Shown: in pieces, positions 10,743 through 23,500 of the stretch | Position numbering within the stretch: the first letter of the stretch is position 1 | Layout: the number at the start of each line of letters is the position of its first letter | DNA from: Chelonoidis abingdonii | Taxonomy: Eukaryota > Chordata > Testudines > Testudinidae | Length of the DNA stretch: 64,000 nucleotides | Assembly (NCBI RefSeq): GCF_003597395.2 | Contig: NC_133774.1 | Span: forward strand, 48,966,440 to 49,030,439 | Direction: 5' to 3' | The notes under the pieces: generated by a model | Database searches by the model: none | Seen by the model: only the letters and a program-made list of their open reading frames with translations | What the model was told of the DNA's origin: nothing | Made by a program: the position numbers and the translations under genes

Positions 10743-13700
10743 AAATGATCATAGATTTTATGAAACACTGCAGAGTAGTCTTTACTCATTTGTAATAATG
10801 GACAAGTATTCCAGATTTCCTGCAATAGCAGTGGTGTCATCCTCATCTTTATGAGACTGTTTATTCACACAGTGTAAACAATTCATCCAATAGTTAAATC
10901 AGACAGTGATCCACCTTTTAATGTTCAAGACTTTGTTTATTTTGCAAATTAAATATAGTTTGCACACAGAAAGACACCATCACACACTCTACAGGAAATT
11001 GAATGGAGGAAGACTTAAGTTAACAAGATCAAGATTGCTGCCATCTATCCAAAGAATTCAAACAGGAAAAGCATTAAATACCTCTAAGATATTGCAGCTC
11101 AGGAAAAACTTTAGTTCACAGGAGAAACTGCTTTAAAGTTAGTGATTAACAAACTGTGATAATACACATCCTGAAATCTTAAGTAATATACCATTCATTG
11201 ATCCTCAAATTTAGAAAAATGATTAAAAAAGAGTCAAGCAAAATGCAGCTCTTAAGAGGCAGGCAATACATTCACATTTGTAACTGAGACACATGGGATG
11301 AAATCCTGGCTTGACTGAGGTCGACAGCAAAGGTTCCATTGACATTAGGGGGCACAGGATTGCATCCTTAGTAAAGGTAAAACAATCTCTTCATGCTGGG
11401 TGAAATACACACCTGTGCAAAGGGCCAGCCAAGGCCTATGTGCCTCTCAAGTTCCATTTAAGATTTATTTTAAGTGGTGCTTAAGTGGTGCATAGGCCTA
11501 ATGGTGATTTCTACGGGAGTGAATTTCACCCACTAAGAAGATTACCCATTTAACCCTGTCTGACTATGGATAACATGGAAGGAAAGGGTCCACAATAACT
11601 ACAGAAGGATGTGGGAGAACACCAACTAAAAATTCACCTGATTTCAAAGAGCATCTAATGAGACAGTAAGCTCTCCGGCACTGGGACAGGCTTTCCAATA
11701 TGTGAATGAACAGCGTCTAACTGCACAATGAGGCTCCAGCCCCCAAAGGTAGGTCTTTGAAGCTGTGCTCCGGCTCTGCTCCAGCTCCAGGCAAAAACCT
11801 GCAGCTCCACTGCTCCAGAGCTGCTCTGCGCTCCGCTCCGGGCTCCGCTCCAAAGCCCTGCCCAAGGGCAGCCTTTATACACAGCTTCAATTCAGGTGAT
11901 GCCATTTTGAAAAACACTGTGAGAAAACTAGGAAGACATGAATGTATTTAAAAAACATGTTTGAATACTAGGTCTCTGTAAAACATAGAAGTTCTATTTT
12001 AAAAAGCAGTGCTCTATATAATCAATAAGACTTTAATACTGTGACTTTAAGAACTGGCTGCCTAACTGTACCAACTTCCTGCTGAGTAGAAAGATCAGTG
12101 GATACCTTTAGTCACTGAACAGAGCAGATATCCTTACTCCATTTCAATAGGAAGTATTAAATAAAGGGGTTTTGATTACAACAAGAAACTGAACTTTCTA
12201 TCAACTGATTTTCATAATATGCTAAAACACAACTTTAGAGAGGTTATTTTTCCAGGAAGATATCGCAAGTTCCAGTGCTGAGTTGCCAGTCCATCAACTG
12301 CAGTTCTACTTCTACCGCATCAAATCTTAAACCATTATCATAGGGATTTCCCTCACTAACTTTTCTGCGTTCATAAGTGAACACATCACATGGCTTTTCA
12401 AAAATCAATAGGCACAGAAAAACAGAAATATTGCTCCATTATCCAGCATTCATGGTTTTAAAACAAAATTACTTCCCTGGTCCTTTTGGCAATAAAATGT
12501 CCAATCCCGCACAGCGCTGGGAAGTTTCAACTCCCACCTGAGTCAAATTAAAGGTGATTCAGTGGATCACAACAATATGCTGAACCTTGCAGGGAATCAA
12601 TATCTCTCAGGATCAAGGCAGAAGATCTTTCTTCATGTAAACTAGTGTACTGGTGTCCTACTGAACTTGCAAAGGACAGATAGAGAGGAATAACCAATTA
12701 GGCAGAAACCTGAACCAAGCTGGACAGTGGCTATATAAAACTTCCAATCCAATTTCCAATCTTTCCTCTCTCTTCCTGTACTCCAGCATTAAGAGTTTAA
12801 TAAGATTTAAAATTATGTATTATAGTTCACTCTAATTTCCAGTATGCTAACTTGGCAGTAAAACCATATGCACTAATACAATTAGTTTTACTTAAATGGC
12901 ACATCTTGCAACTCATTGACAAGATATGCTGCCTTATGAATGGGTGAGCCAGCCGAATCCAGGAACAGAGCAGCAAACATGAGCTGCAGCAGCAACTTCT
13001 TCCGTGAACCTGTTTAATTATATTTCATTGATTCTCAATCCTGCAAGATGTACAGTCTATTAGTTACAATGATTATTGGCACAAATATACTTCAGAAATA
13101 AAGACAAACAGACTCACATGGATAGGAGTTTACCTACAAATTCACAGAAGCAGCAGGAAGGTCCTACCCTACATTTTTCTGTTTTAAAAAAATTTAAAAA
13201 GGCAAAACAAAGGATAAAGCAGAAAACTAAATAACATTGTCGCATGAAATAGGATGACAATAGACATTACAATAGGACATCCTTCAATTCAGAACACATC
13301 AGTAGAGAATTATCCCCAACACTTCCATAAAAATGTGCCAGATAGAATTATTTCTGCATAGGCATCAACAAGTGATGCTGCCATATTATATACCATTTAC
13401 AAATTAAAAAAATAAAATTGAAAACAAAGCATATTTCCACCCACATTTTCCTGTAGAAAGCACTGCCTAACTTTCTCATCTGCTGAAGCAGTGGATAATT
13501 TGTCTTTCAACAACAACAAAAAGTGTGGCCAGATTACGGGTCTAGATGACCTCTCATCTAGCAACTCTGCAAAGTAATAGGAGGGAAGTGGTTTTGCAGC
13601 ATTTCCAGAGACAGACCAGAGAACCCTCTGTATAAACTCTGCTGACAGGGCTCCGCACACATACAGAAGATAATAGTAGTACCCTAGCAGTAATGGGGGA

Positions 13701-14104
13701 GGCCAGGAGACAGCCACTCTGCATGGCACAGCCCTCCCTCTTGAGTACAGGCAATAGTTAGTTGTAACCAGTATTAACTCCCCTCTGTCCCTCAAATGTT
13801 GAGGGAATTCTTGGGGGACAAAGCTATGAGAGCTAAGGGATCCTGTGTGTGAATATGAGAGAGAAAAAAAAAAGTTCATTACAGAAGGGTCAGCTCCCCA
13901 CATAACCACCTGACACCCCACAGGATGGAGCCCTAATGTTTCCAGGTCTTCCACACTGTATGAATCACTATAACTCATTCCTTGAAAGAATGCTATTGAA
14001 GAAATCTCTAAGGATCCCTTCCTAGAGTTTCATGCATACTTTTGCTCCAGTTGGTTTTCCCTAGTAAAGAAGCATGAAGCCCATAGTTCATATAAAATTG
14101 TTAA
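10743..14104. other. No supported gene; GC-rich insert and unexplained ORF inside
   Basis: Most of this is AT-rich and unassigned. 11285-11372 ('tgaaatcctggcttgactgagg...ggattgcatcc') resembles a palindromic MITE half. 11715-11880 is a GC-rich patch built from 'ctccgctcc/ctgctcc' words, probably a decayed repeat. A 193-codon open frame on the - strand (13978-13397) is discussed under findings and is not called as a gene. Confidence 0.35.
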
Positions 14105-14433
14105 TATGTACACTGGAGGCAGGGGTAACAAGATGACTCGCAATCTGGGGTACCCAAAGAACTGTCACAGAGGAAAGGCTAGGACTATAACAGCATTTAA
14201 AAGAGAACCGGATAAATTCATGGTGGTTAAGTCCATAAATGGCTATTAGCCAGGATGGGTAAGGAATGGTGTCCCTAGCCTCTGTTTGTCAGAGGATGGC
14301 AGAAGAGTGATCACTTGATCATTGCCTGTTAGGTTCACTCTCTCTGGGGTACCTGGCACTGGCCACTGTCAGTAGACAGATACTGGGCTAGATGGACCTT
14401 TGGTCTGACCTGGTACGGCCATTCTTATGTTAA
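14105..14433 (+). mobile_element. CR1 LINE 3' end (different subfamily)
   Basis: The sequence contains 'ggataaattcatggtggtta', 'gtccataaatggctattagcc' and 'gatggacctttggtctgacc', and ends 'ggccattcttatgtt'. This tail differs from the 'cccttctggcc' tail of the neighbouring CR1, so it is a separate insertion and subfamily. Confidence 0.8.
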
Positions 14434-14439
14434 AGGTAC

Positions 14440-16354
14440 GAGCACTCGTTTAGCACAAAATAGAGATGCTGAGAACAAAATTAAGGACCCAAAAGGTTAT
14501 AAGGAGAAATTATTTAATTGCCTATACACCAATGGTAGGAGCATGGGTCACAAACAAGAGGCATTTGAATTATGCTCATAAATGTGCAATTGCATTTAGT
14601 GGGTATTACTGAAACACGAGGGGATGATTTGCACAATTGGAACGTTAAAATCAGTTATAATCTATTAGAAAGGATCAAGTGGGAAAAAGAGAGGGAAAGT
14701 GGCACTCTGTCAAAAAATGGTATTACCTGTTACGGAGTCATTGATATCTTGGAAGAAAATGATCTTGAATGCTCATGGATCAGTGACCTAAGAGATAAAA
14801 TGCAAGATGGGTGATTACCTGGTGTCTACTACGGATCATCAAATGACACTAGCGAACAGGATGACCAGCTCCTTATGCACTTATTTATAAGGGGGCAGGG
14901 ACGTTGCATGAACTTCAATTTGAGTGATATGTTGGAGGTCTCATGCTGCCAGTACTAAAACATTCTTGGAAATTCTAAATGTTATAGATGACCATTTCCT
15001 AACTGAAAGGGTAGCATCCAGCACATGGAAATTCTGTTAGACTTCATCTTGACAGATAAAGAAGACTGATCATAGAGGCTTAAAAATAATGGTAGTTTAG
15101 GTACAAGTGGTAATTATTCAGTTTGCACACAATAAATGTAATCAAATCAAGTCCAGACCAGAGACAGATATATATTTGGTGTTCTCAAAGAGTCAATTTC
15201 ACAAAGCTGAAAACAATTATGAGCCAATTCAGCTTGAAGGAAGAACTTAATCAGAAAAATGTGAATGATAACTAGGAATTGTTTAAGAACAGTTTACTAG
15301 AAACCCCCAAAAGCCACAACTGAGGAAGAAAGTTCAAATAGTAACATGGTTTAGAGGTGAAGTGAACACAGGTATGTGTAAGAACGGGAAAGACTATGTA
15401 ATAAATATAAATCAGAAGTTCAGATGAGGGAAGCAAAGGGACAGAAGGAGAAATCTATGGCCAGCAGAATTAAGGACAATAAGGAGCTTTTAAAATATAG
15501 TAGGAAAAAAAATCCTAACAATGGTACTCATTGATTATTAGAAAGAAATGGTAGAATTATCAATAACAATGCAGAAAAGCAAGAAGTGTTCAAAGAATGT
15601 TTTCATTTTGTATTTGGGAAAAACAGATGATGTAGCGATATCATATGAACGCACTCTTTCCATTTCACTAGTATCGCAGGAGGCTGTTAAAAAGCAGCTA
15701 CTAAAGTGAGACATTTTTAAATCAGCAGGTTTGGATAACTTGCATCCAAGAGTTTTAAAAGAACTGCTGAGAAGCATGTTGGACAATTAATGTTGATTTT
15801 TCAATATGTTTTGGAACACATGTGAAGAGTCAAAGAAAGCTAATGTGGTGCCAATATTTTAAAAGGGTAAATGGGCTGATCCAGGTAATTATAGGCCTGT
15901 CTGACTTACATCAGTTCTGGACAAGATAATGGAGTTTCTAATATGGGACTCTATTAATAAAATGTTAAAGGAAGGTAATAAAATTAATGCCAATCAACAT
16001 GGACTTATGGAAAATAGATCTTGCCAAACTAAGCAGATATCTTTGTTTTGATAAAAATCACAAGTTTGGTTGATACAGGGTAATGAGGTTGATTTACACT
16101 TCTGTAAGGCATTTCACTTGGTACTGTATGACATTTAGATAAAAAAACTAGAATATAACTTAATATGTATCCCATGTTGATTTTAATTTAAAAAGATAGC
16201 TAACAGATAGATCTCAAAATATAGCTGTAAAAGTGAAATCATCATCAACCATGTGGGTTTCCAGTCAGGTTGTGCAGCGATCAGTTCTTGGCCCCATGCA
16301 TTTTAACATTTTTATCAATTACCTGGAAGAGGACATAAAATAATTACTGATAAA
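14440..16354 (+). pseudogene. CR1 LINE ORF2 (endonuclease and RT), part 1, split by a hAT element
   Basis: The nucleotide order follows CR1 ORF2. An endonuclease region near 14600 reads 'GITETRGDD' in frame. The RT region follows: 15720-15760 'tcagcaggtttggataacttgcatcc', 15885-15905 'ggtaattataggcctgtctg', 16270-16330 'gatcagttcttggccccatgc...aacatttttatcaattacctgg'. Many stops and indels are present. It stops at the hAT target duplication and resumes at 18035 with 'aagtttgaagatgacacata'. Confidence 0.85.
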
Positions 16355-18034
16355 TAGGGCTGTCAAACACTTTAAAAAATTGTGATTAATCGCATGATTA
16401 ATCACGCTGTTAATAGAGTATCATTTATTTAAATATTTTTGGTGTTTTCTACATTTTCAAATATACTGATTTCAGTTATAACACAGAATACAAAGTGTAC
16501 AAAGCTCGTTTTACATTTATTTTTATTACAAATATTTGCACTGCAAAAAACAAAAGAAATAGTATTTTTCAATTCACCTAATACAAATAATGTAGTGCAA
16601 TCATGAAAGCTGAACTTACAAATGTAAAATTATGTACAAAAAATAACTGCATTCAAAAATAAAACAGTGTAATACTTTTGAGCCTACAAGTCGACTCAGT
16701 TTTATTTCTTGTTCAGCCAATTGCTCTGACAAACAAGTATGTTTACATTTTCAGGAGATAATGCAGCCTGCTTCTTGTTTACAATGTCACCTGAAAGTGA
16801 GAACTGGTGTTTGAATGGCATTGTTGTAGCCAGCATCGCAAGATATTTACATGTCAGATGTGCTAAAGATTCTTATGTCCTTTCATGTTTCAACCACCAT
16901 TCCAGAGGACACGCGTCCATGCTGATGATAGATTCTGCTCGATAACAATCCAAAGCAGTATGGATCAATGCATGTTCATTTTTATCATTTGAGTCAGATG
17001 ACACCAACAGAAGGTTGATTTGGTTTTTTTGGGTGGTGGTGGTTTGGATTCTGTAGTTTCTGCATCAAAGTGTTGCTCTTTTAAGACTTCTGAAAGTATG
17101 CTCCACACCTCGTCCCTTTCAGATTTTGAAAGGCACTTCAGATTCTTAAACCTTGGGTTGAGTGCTGTAGCTATCTTTAGAAATCTGATATTGGAACCTT
17201 TTTTGTGTTTTGTCAAATCTGAAGTGAAAGTGTTTTTAAATCAAACAACATATGCTGGGTCATCATCCTAGACTACCATAACACAAAATATATGGCAGAA
17301 TGTGGGTAAAACCATGGAGCAGGAGACATACAATTCTCCTCCAAGGAGTTCAGTCACAAATTTAATTAACACATTTTTTTTTCAAATAAGCATCATCAGC
17401 ATGGAAGCATGTCTTCTGGAATGGTGGTTAAAGCATGAAGAAGCATATGAATGTTTAGCATGTCTGGCACATAAATACCTTGCAATGCCAGCTACAAAAG
17501 TGCCATATGAATGCCTTTTCTCACTTTCAGGTGACATTATAAATAAGAAGCAGGCAGCATTATCTCCCTAAACATAAACAAACTTGTTTCTCTCAGCAAT
17601 AGGCTGAACAAGAAGTAGGATTCAGTCAACTTGTAGGCTCTAAAGTTTTGCGTTGTTTTGTTATTGAGTGCAGTTATGTACCAAAAAAAAAAATCTGCAT
17701 TTGTAAGTTGCACTTTCATGATAAAGTGATTGCACTACACTACTTGTATGAGGTGAATTGAAAAATACTATTTCTTTTATCATTTTTACAAAGCAAATAT
17801 TTGTAATAAAAAATAATATAAAGTGAGCACTGTACACTTTGTATTCTGTGTTGTAATTGATCAATATATTTGAAAATGTAGAAATACATCCAAAAATACT
17901 TAATAAATTTCAGTTGATAGTCTATTGTTTAACAGTATGATTAAAACGGTGATTGATCTCAATTAAACTTTTTAATTGTGATTACTTTTTTTGAGTTGAT
18001 CATATGAGTTAACTGTGATTAATCAACAGCCTTA
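16355..18034. mobile_element. hAT element with fold-back structure (1680 bp)
   Basis: It starts TAGGGCTGTCAAA and ends TCAACAGCCTTA, and is flanked by ctgataaa (16347-16354) and ctgacaaa (18035-18042), 7 of 8 matching. Both ends carry 'gattaatcgcatgattaat' type arrays. The left arm (about 16355-16860) is an inverted copy of the right arm (about 17500-18034): 'ttcaggagataatgcagcctgc' on the left mirrors 'gcaggcagcattatctccc' on the right. The + strand near 17400-17575 encodes a hAT C-terminal block (EACLLEWWLKHEEAYECLA, then LAMPATKVPYECLFSLSGD). The - strand 17216-16965 encodes an upstream transposase block (ATALNPRFKNLKCLS). All frames are broken. Confidence 0.88.
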
Positions 18035-18492
18035 CTGACAAAGTTTGAAGATGACACATATTGGGGGACTGGTCAATAATGAAGAGGACATGTCACTGAT
18101 TCAGAGAGATCTGGATTGCTTGACAAGCTGGGCACAAGTAAACTATGTGTTCTAATATGGCTAAATGAAAATATATACATCCAGGAACAAAGAATATAGG
18201 CCATACTTACAGGATTGGGAACTCTATCCTAGGAAGTAGTGACTCTGAAAAAGATTTGGAGGTTGTGGCAGGTAATCAGCTGAACAAGAGTTCCGAATAC
18301 AACTCTGTGGCCAAAAGGACTCATGTGATCTTTGGATGCATAAATCTTGAGTAAGAGTTGACAGGTTATGTTACCTCTGTGGCACTGGTGTGACTGTTGC
18401 TGGAATACAGTGTATAGTTCTGGTGTCAAACAGTTCAGATGTTGATAAATTGGAGAGAGAGTTCAGAGAAGAGCTCCCTTCTGGCCTTTGAA
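18035..18492 (+). pseudogene. CR1 LINE ORF2 end and 3' tip, part 2
   Basis: This continues the CR1 interrupted at 16354. It shows 'gaagaggacatgtcactgat', 'ggccatacttacaggattgg', 'tctatcctaggaagtagtga' and 'gataaattggagagagagttc', then jumps to the terminal 'cccttctggcctttgaa'. The 3' UTR between 'gagaagagc' and 'ccttctggcc' is missing, an internal deletion. Confidence 0.85.
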
Positions 18493-20389
18493 TAATAGTG
18501 GCCCTTGTTATAGGCCAGGTTATATTTATAAACTTAAGTTTATGATTGTTTTGGCTGATGAGGTTTGTCTAGGCAAGTTGTCTAAGCAAGATTAGAACCC
18601 AGGTCTTATGATTTCCAATCTTATGTGCTACCCACTAGATCATCCAGCAGGTCTGGCTCCACTGGGTCCTCTTGAGATCTGTGCAGATTTTGAGGATCCC
18701 TGTGTGTCCAAGGGATGCTATACATGGATGGCCTGCATCTCTACATGATCTCAGGGACCCCCTATAGCTATCCTCAACTTTCAGGAAGATTCCCATATGT
18801 GGAAAAAGCATGGTGGAATAGGTAATCAGTCTGGTTTTTCTGAGTTCTGGAGGTAGAGATGTGCACTCCCACATCACCTCCCTGGCCAATGAGTGCTCTT
18901 CAGGGTTTGAAGTAGGAAGGACAGTGCCAAACATGTTGCATCTGTATGAGCCGGGTGAGATCTGTAGGTAGATATGAAAGAACGAGTTACTCAATGAAGA
19001 CTGTAAATCATGAAGTAAGCAGGTGCTGCAAGAAATGTCATTGATGCTTTAAGTGGCATTGCTTTCTGAATTAGTACTGAGGTTAGTAGTAGGCACAAGA
19101 TATGGAGGTACCATAATTTACAGAACCCAACCAACTGTAGTCATCAACCACTTTCACGTGAGTAGGGTTGCTAGCCTCGTTAACCCAATATAGTTAGTGA
19201 CATTCAACCTACCTATGTTCTTTCAATAGCTTCCGTTAGATATGGAGACTGTGAACTAGATCCTCTGCAAGTGTAAATCAGCATAGCTGTGTAGAAATCA
19301 GTGGAACTGCACCCATTTATACCAGTTGAGGATCAGGCCTGCTGTTTTGATCCCCTTGATCTAAACTGTTGCATAGCATTGCTATAGGGTATTTAAACAG
19401 TTTCACTCCAGTCCACAAAGGAAAAGGTGCTGCAGTATCTAAAGTAGTTTTTCATTCTCCTTATTGAACAGAACACTTCTTATGGTTTTCTCATTAGCTA
19501 TGAATGAAAACTGCTTTTTTTATTTGAGATTCCAAAAGAAATTCATTACCAGAACAGAAGCATAGGTCTTTTGAACAGAAACATTTGGATGTCAACCTGC
19601 TTTTTGTCTGGCATATCCATAAATATTAGGCCTGATCCTGAGAGGTCCTGAGCCTTATTTAATCCTATATATTCCTCTTACACCACCCTCATTGCCATTT
19701 TATCTGAAAGCCAACCAAAAAACTATCACCACTGTCTAGATGACCATACCTAGTCCAGTGCACTTCTGTTTTCTCTTGGGACAGCAATGAAAATTTTCCT
19801 GTTGAAGTAAATTGGAACTGAGAGAGCCTAGCACCTCTTAGGAACCACACAGCACCTTATCGGATGTGGTTCACTTATAATGTCTGCAGCGGTGTGTGTT
19901 TTGTTCTGTTCTTTCTCCCTTTGGCTTGCTTATTTATTTAGTCATTGTAGGTGCCTTAGCATCATGGCATCTTACAGTAATTAAAATTAAGCAAACATTA
20001 AAGCTGCTAACATGATCAGATAACCAAGCTAAATTGCTGCATCCACTTGCCAACATAAAATTACTTAGTTAGCAAAACGTCTGATAAATGTAAGCGTCCC
20101 TTGGATCACACTCTGTAAACCACAAAGCTCAGGTTATGGTGAACTAAAAAGGGGAGCAAGTTCCCCTGGTGAAGATGCTCTACACAGAGCATTACCCTGC
20201 CACTAATCCTAAAATGGTCTCTTCGAGAATATGATAGCAAGAGGTGCACCACTGATCGCTACCCTCATGGTGTGGTGAAGGGTGGGTACAACACATGAGC
20301 AGAACAGACAGACATTCTAGGATTTATATTCTGGTTTTTATATATATTTGGGATGTGGGATATATTCTAGCAGCAAAACCTAGAGTAAC
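18493..20389. other. No gene seen; possible MIR and MITE remnants
   Basis: Around 18575-18650 'gattagaacccaggtcttatg...tgtgctacccactagatcat' is MIR-like but weak. 19255-19345 ('gatcctctgcaagtgtaaatcagcatagctg...ccagttgaggatcaggcc') is a clear half-decayed palindromic MITE. An open frame on the - strand (18994-18635) has no recognisable domain. The rest is unassigned. Confidence 0.4.
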
Positions 20390-20590
20390 TGTAAGGACAT
20401 GTTCCTTTAGGGGCTGTAGCCTGCTTAGCTGAATAGATACATTAGGTGGACCTGTAAGCAGTTCTGACACAGCCATGTAAGCAGTAACAGAACCTTCTAA
20501 ATTGCTCAGCTTAATCTATAATAAATAATATATTCTGAGCTTCCTAAAATCCTGACTGAGTCTCTTTATGCAGAAGCCATAAACACGGCA
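20390..20590 (+). repeat. Candidate 5' LTR of the Ty3/Gypsy element
   Basis: This 201-bp interval begins TGTAAGG and ends CGGCA. It is followed at once by a primer-binding-site-like TGGTACCAGAAGCGG (20591-20605). No matching 3' LTR remains, so the boundaries rest on the TG...CA ends and the primer site only. Confidence 0.55.
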
Positions 20591-23500
20591 TGGTACCAGA
20601 AGCGGACAGATAAAAGTAATTGGAGAAGAGTACACAGGACAAAATGGTTAAAGAAAACAGAGCAGCTGAGAGTTCCACTAGAGTTGAAATTATCTGGCAA
20701 TGCAGCACATAACTGGAAAAGATTTCAAGAGAGATTCAGCTTCATTGAAAAAGATGATAAGCAGAAGGTAGCTGTTTTTTTAAATATTCCAGAGCAGATA
20801 GTGCTAGCTGTTTATAATGGTATGCAGGAAAGTCAAGCAGAGAAAGCATATTATGAGAAAGTTATGAAGGAGTTTGAAGACTATTGCACACCCAAGACAA
20901 ATTAAACTTTTGAAAGATATAAATTACAGGAGAACTGAGAGAGAAGGAGAATCGTTTCAAGAATATATGTTGGATTTCAAACTGTTGAGCCAAATATTTA
21001 ATTATTTTATCTCTCCGCTACCCATAATCAGAGCTCAAATAGTGATGGGCTTTTAAGATCCAGAGATTAGAAAAAGACTTTGGACAATGCAGATTTGAAT
21101 TCAGACAAGGCAGAAAGAATATGCAGAGTAGCAGGGGTTACCCAGAGCAGACTGACTCTTTTGGAGGGAAAACAAGACACTGTCTTGAGTGACAGAATCA
21201 CAAATCCTCAATGTAAAAGGAAACCCAAGAGCAGTGCACAGCAGAAATGTACAACAAGCCTGCAAAAGGTGAGTTTGCAAGAAAGGAGTTTGTTGAGGAC
21301 AACATAAAGAATGGCACAAGGTGTAGAAGCAAACACAGACCTCAGCAATGTCCCACCTTTGGACAAAGTGCAAAAGTTGTAAATATTTTGCAAGAGTGTG
21401 CAAGCAGGAACAGCAGGTGCACAAAAAGAAACACACTGGGTACCAGGAAGACAACAGAGCTAGCAGTACAGACAAAGAGGATTTTTTTAGGATCTTTGAA
21501 GCACCTGCACCAAATGACTGGATATTTCCCTGGCAATGAATTGATCTTTTGAGAGTTTTAAACTAGACACTGGTGCTCAAGCAAACGTAGTATCGGAATA
21601 TATGTGAAAGGGTTAAAAGAAAAAAAACTGGGTATAATAAACAGGTATAGTTAAGGGCTTACAGAGGAGACTTCATTCCTACTCTAGGCATATGTGAACT
21701 AGAGTTAAGATGAAATAAGATTGAAATAACAAAATTTGTAATTGTGGCAGGAAAAAAAATGTGCTTATGCTGGGCATGAAAACATTTCAAGTTCTAGGTA
21801 TAGCACAGAGACTATACTCATTAGAGGGGCAAAGGGATCAGGCATTGAGAAGCAGTTTCATGATGTCTTTAAGGACATAGGAGAACTACCAATGGAATAC
21901 CAAATTGAATTGATAGAACCTAATTGCCCCACCACATATTCCCCTAGAAATGTTGCTCTAACCCTAAGAAAATCAGGGGCACTAAAAATAATCAAGAAAA
22001 TGGAGAAGTCTACAGAATGTGTACATTCATTAGTAATTGTGGAAAAGAAAGATGGAACCCTAAGGTTATGCTTAGACCCTAAAGAACTTAACAGATATGT
22101 CAAAAAAAAAACCCCACACATTCCCATACCCACTGGGGAACACATTTTTGGAAAAATAGCTGGTGCTAGATATTCTTCCACATTGGCTGCATGAGTAGGA
22201 TTTTGACAAATCCCCTTAGATGAGAGTAGCATATGTTTATGTACTTTTTAATACAATATATGGAAGATACTGCTTTTGTAGACTGCCATCCTGATTAAGA
22301 TCTGCACCAGAGGGATTTCAGAGGACCGTGCAACAAATGTTTGAAGGTATAGAAGGTGCTAAGCTATACATCGATGACATTTTAATATGGGGAAGAACAA
22401 TAAAAGAACATGACCACAGGTTACAGCGACCACTGGAAAGGGTTAGGGCAGTAAGATTAAAATTAAACAAGACAAAATGTAAATTTTAAGTCTGAGATAT
22501 CACATACCTTGGAGAAGAGTACTGGCATAGGAAGTTCAAATAGATCCTAACAGAGTTCAGGCAATTACAAATATGCCATCCCCAGTAGACAAGAGTGTCA
22601 CAATTCTTAGGGATGGTTAACTCTGTGGGAAAGTTAGTACCGAATTTGGCTGCTAAGACCAGCAACCTTAGAGCGCTCTTGCACAAAAATAATCAATAGA
22701 GATAGGATGTCAATCTAGACAAGGAATTTGAAAACTTGAAACAGCTAATTAAGAAGGCTCCGGTCCTTAGATTTTATGATGGCAAGGGACAGATTAAGGT
22801 GCTCAAAAGCAGGCATAAGGGCAACGTTACTACAAAAGCATGAAGAACACTGGAGACGAGTGGCATATGCTTCTGGGGCCCTCACTAAAACTGGATGTCA
22901 ATATGCACAAATTGAGAAGACGACTTTAGCTTTGTGCACAGTTGCAAGAAATTTCATGTGTTCATCTATGGGTCATTGCTAAAACAGACCATATACCTTT
23001 AATATCTGTTGCAAAGAAGGGACTGGCTGACACTCCTCCCAGAATACAGAGACTGTTTTTTCAGTTGCAGTTTTATGAAAGGAAATAGAATATAAACCAG
23101 GAAGCGGTTTAGTGGTAGCGGAGACTCTGTCTAGAGCTTTTGGCAATACTGTAGCAGAAAATTATTCAGAATCTGATATAGTGCATGTGAACCTTTTTAA
23201 AAAAAACTACCCAGTCTCTGACAAAATGTGGACTGTGTTTGCAGAAGTCACAGCACAGGATGAAACCTTGCAAAGACTGATCAAAGTTATAACAGTAGGT
23301 TGGCCTGGACACCATACACTTAGTCCATATTTTCACTTCAAAGAAGAACTTTCAATGACTGGTGGTATTTTGTTAGAGGCAACCAATTCATTTGTTCCCA
23401 AAGTGTTACAGCCTGACATGCTTATTAGAATTTATGAAAGACACTTAGGAACTGAAAAATGCAGAAGGGTCAGAGATGTGTTGAATTGGCATCAAATGAA

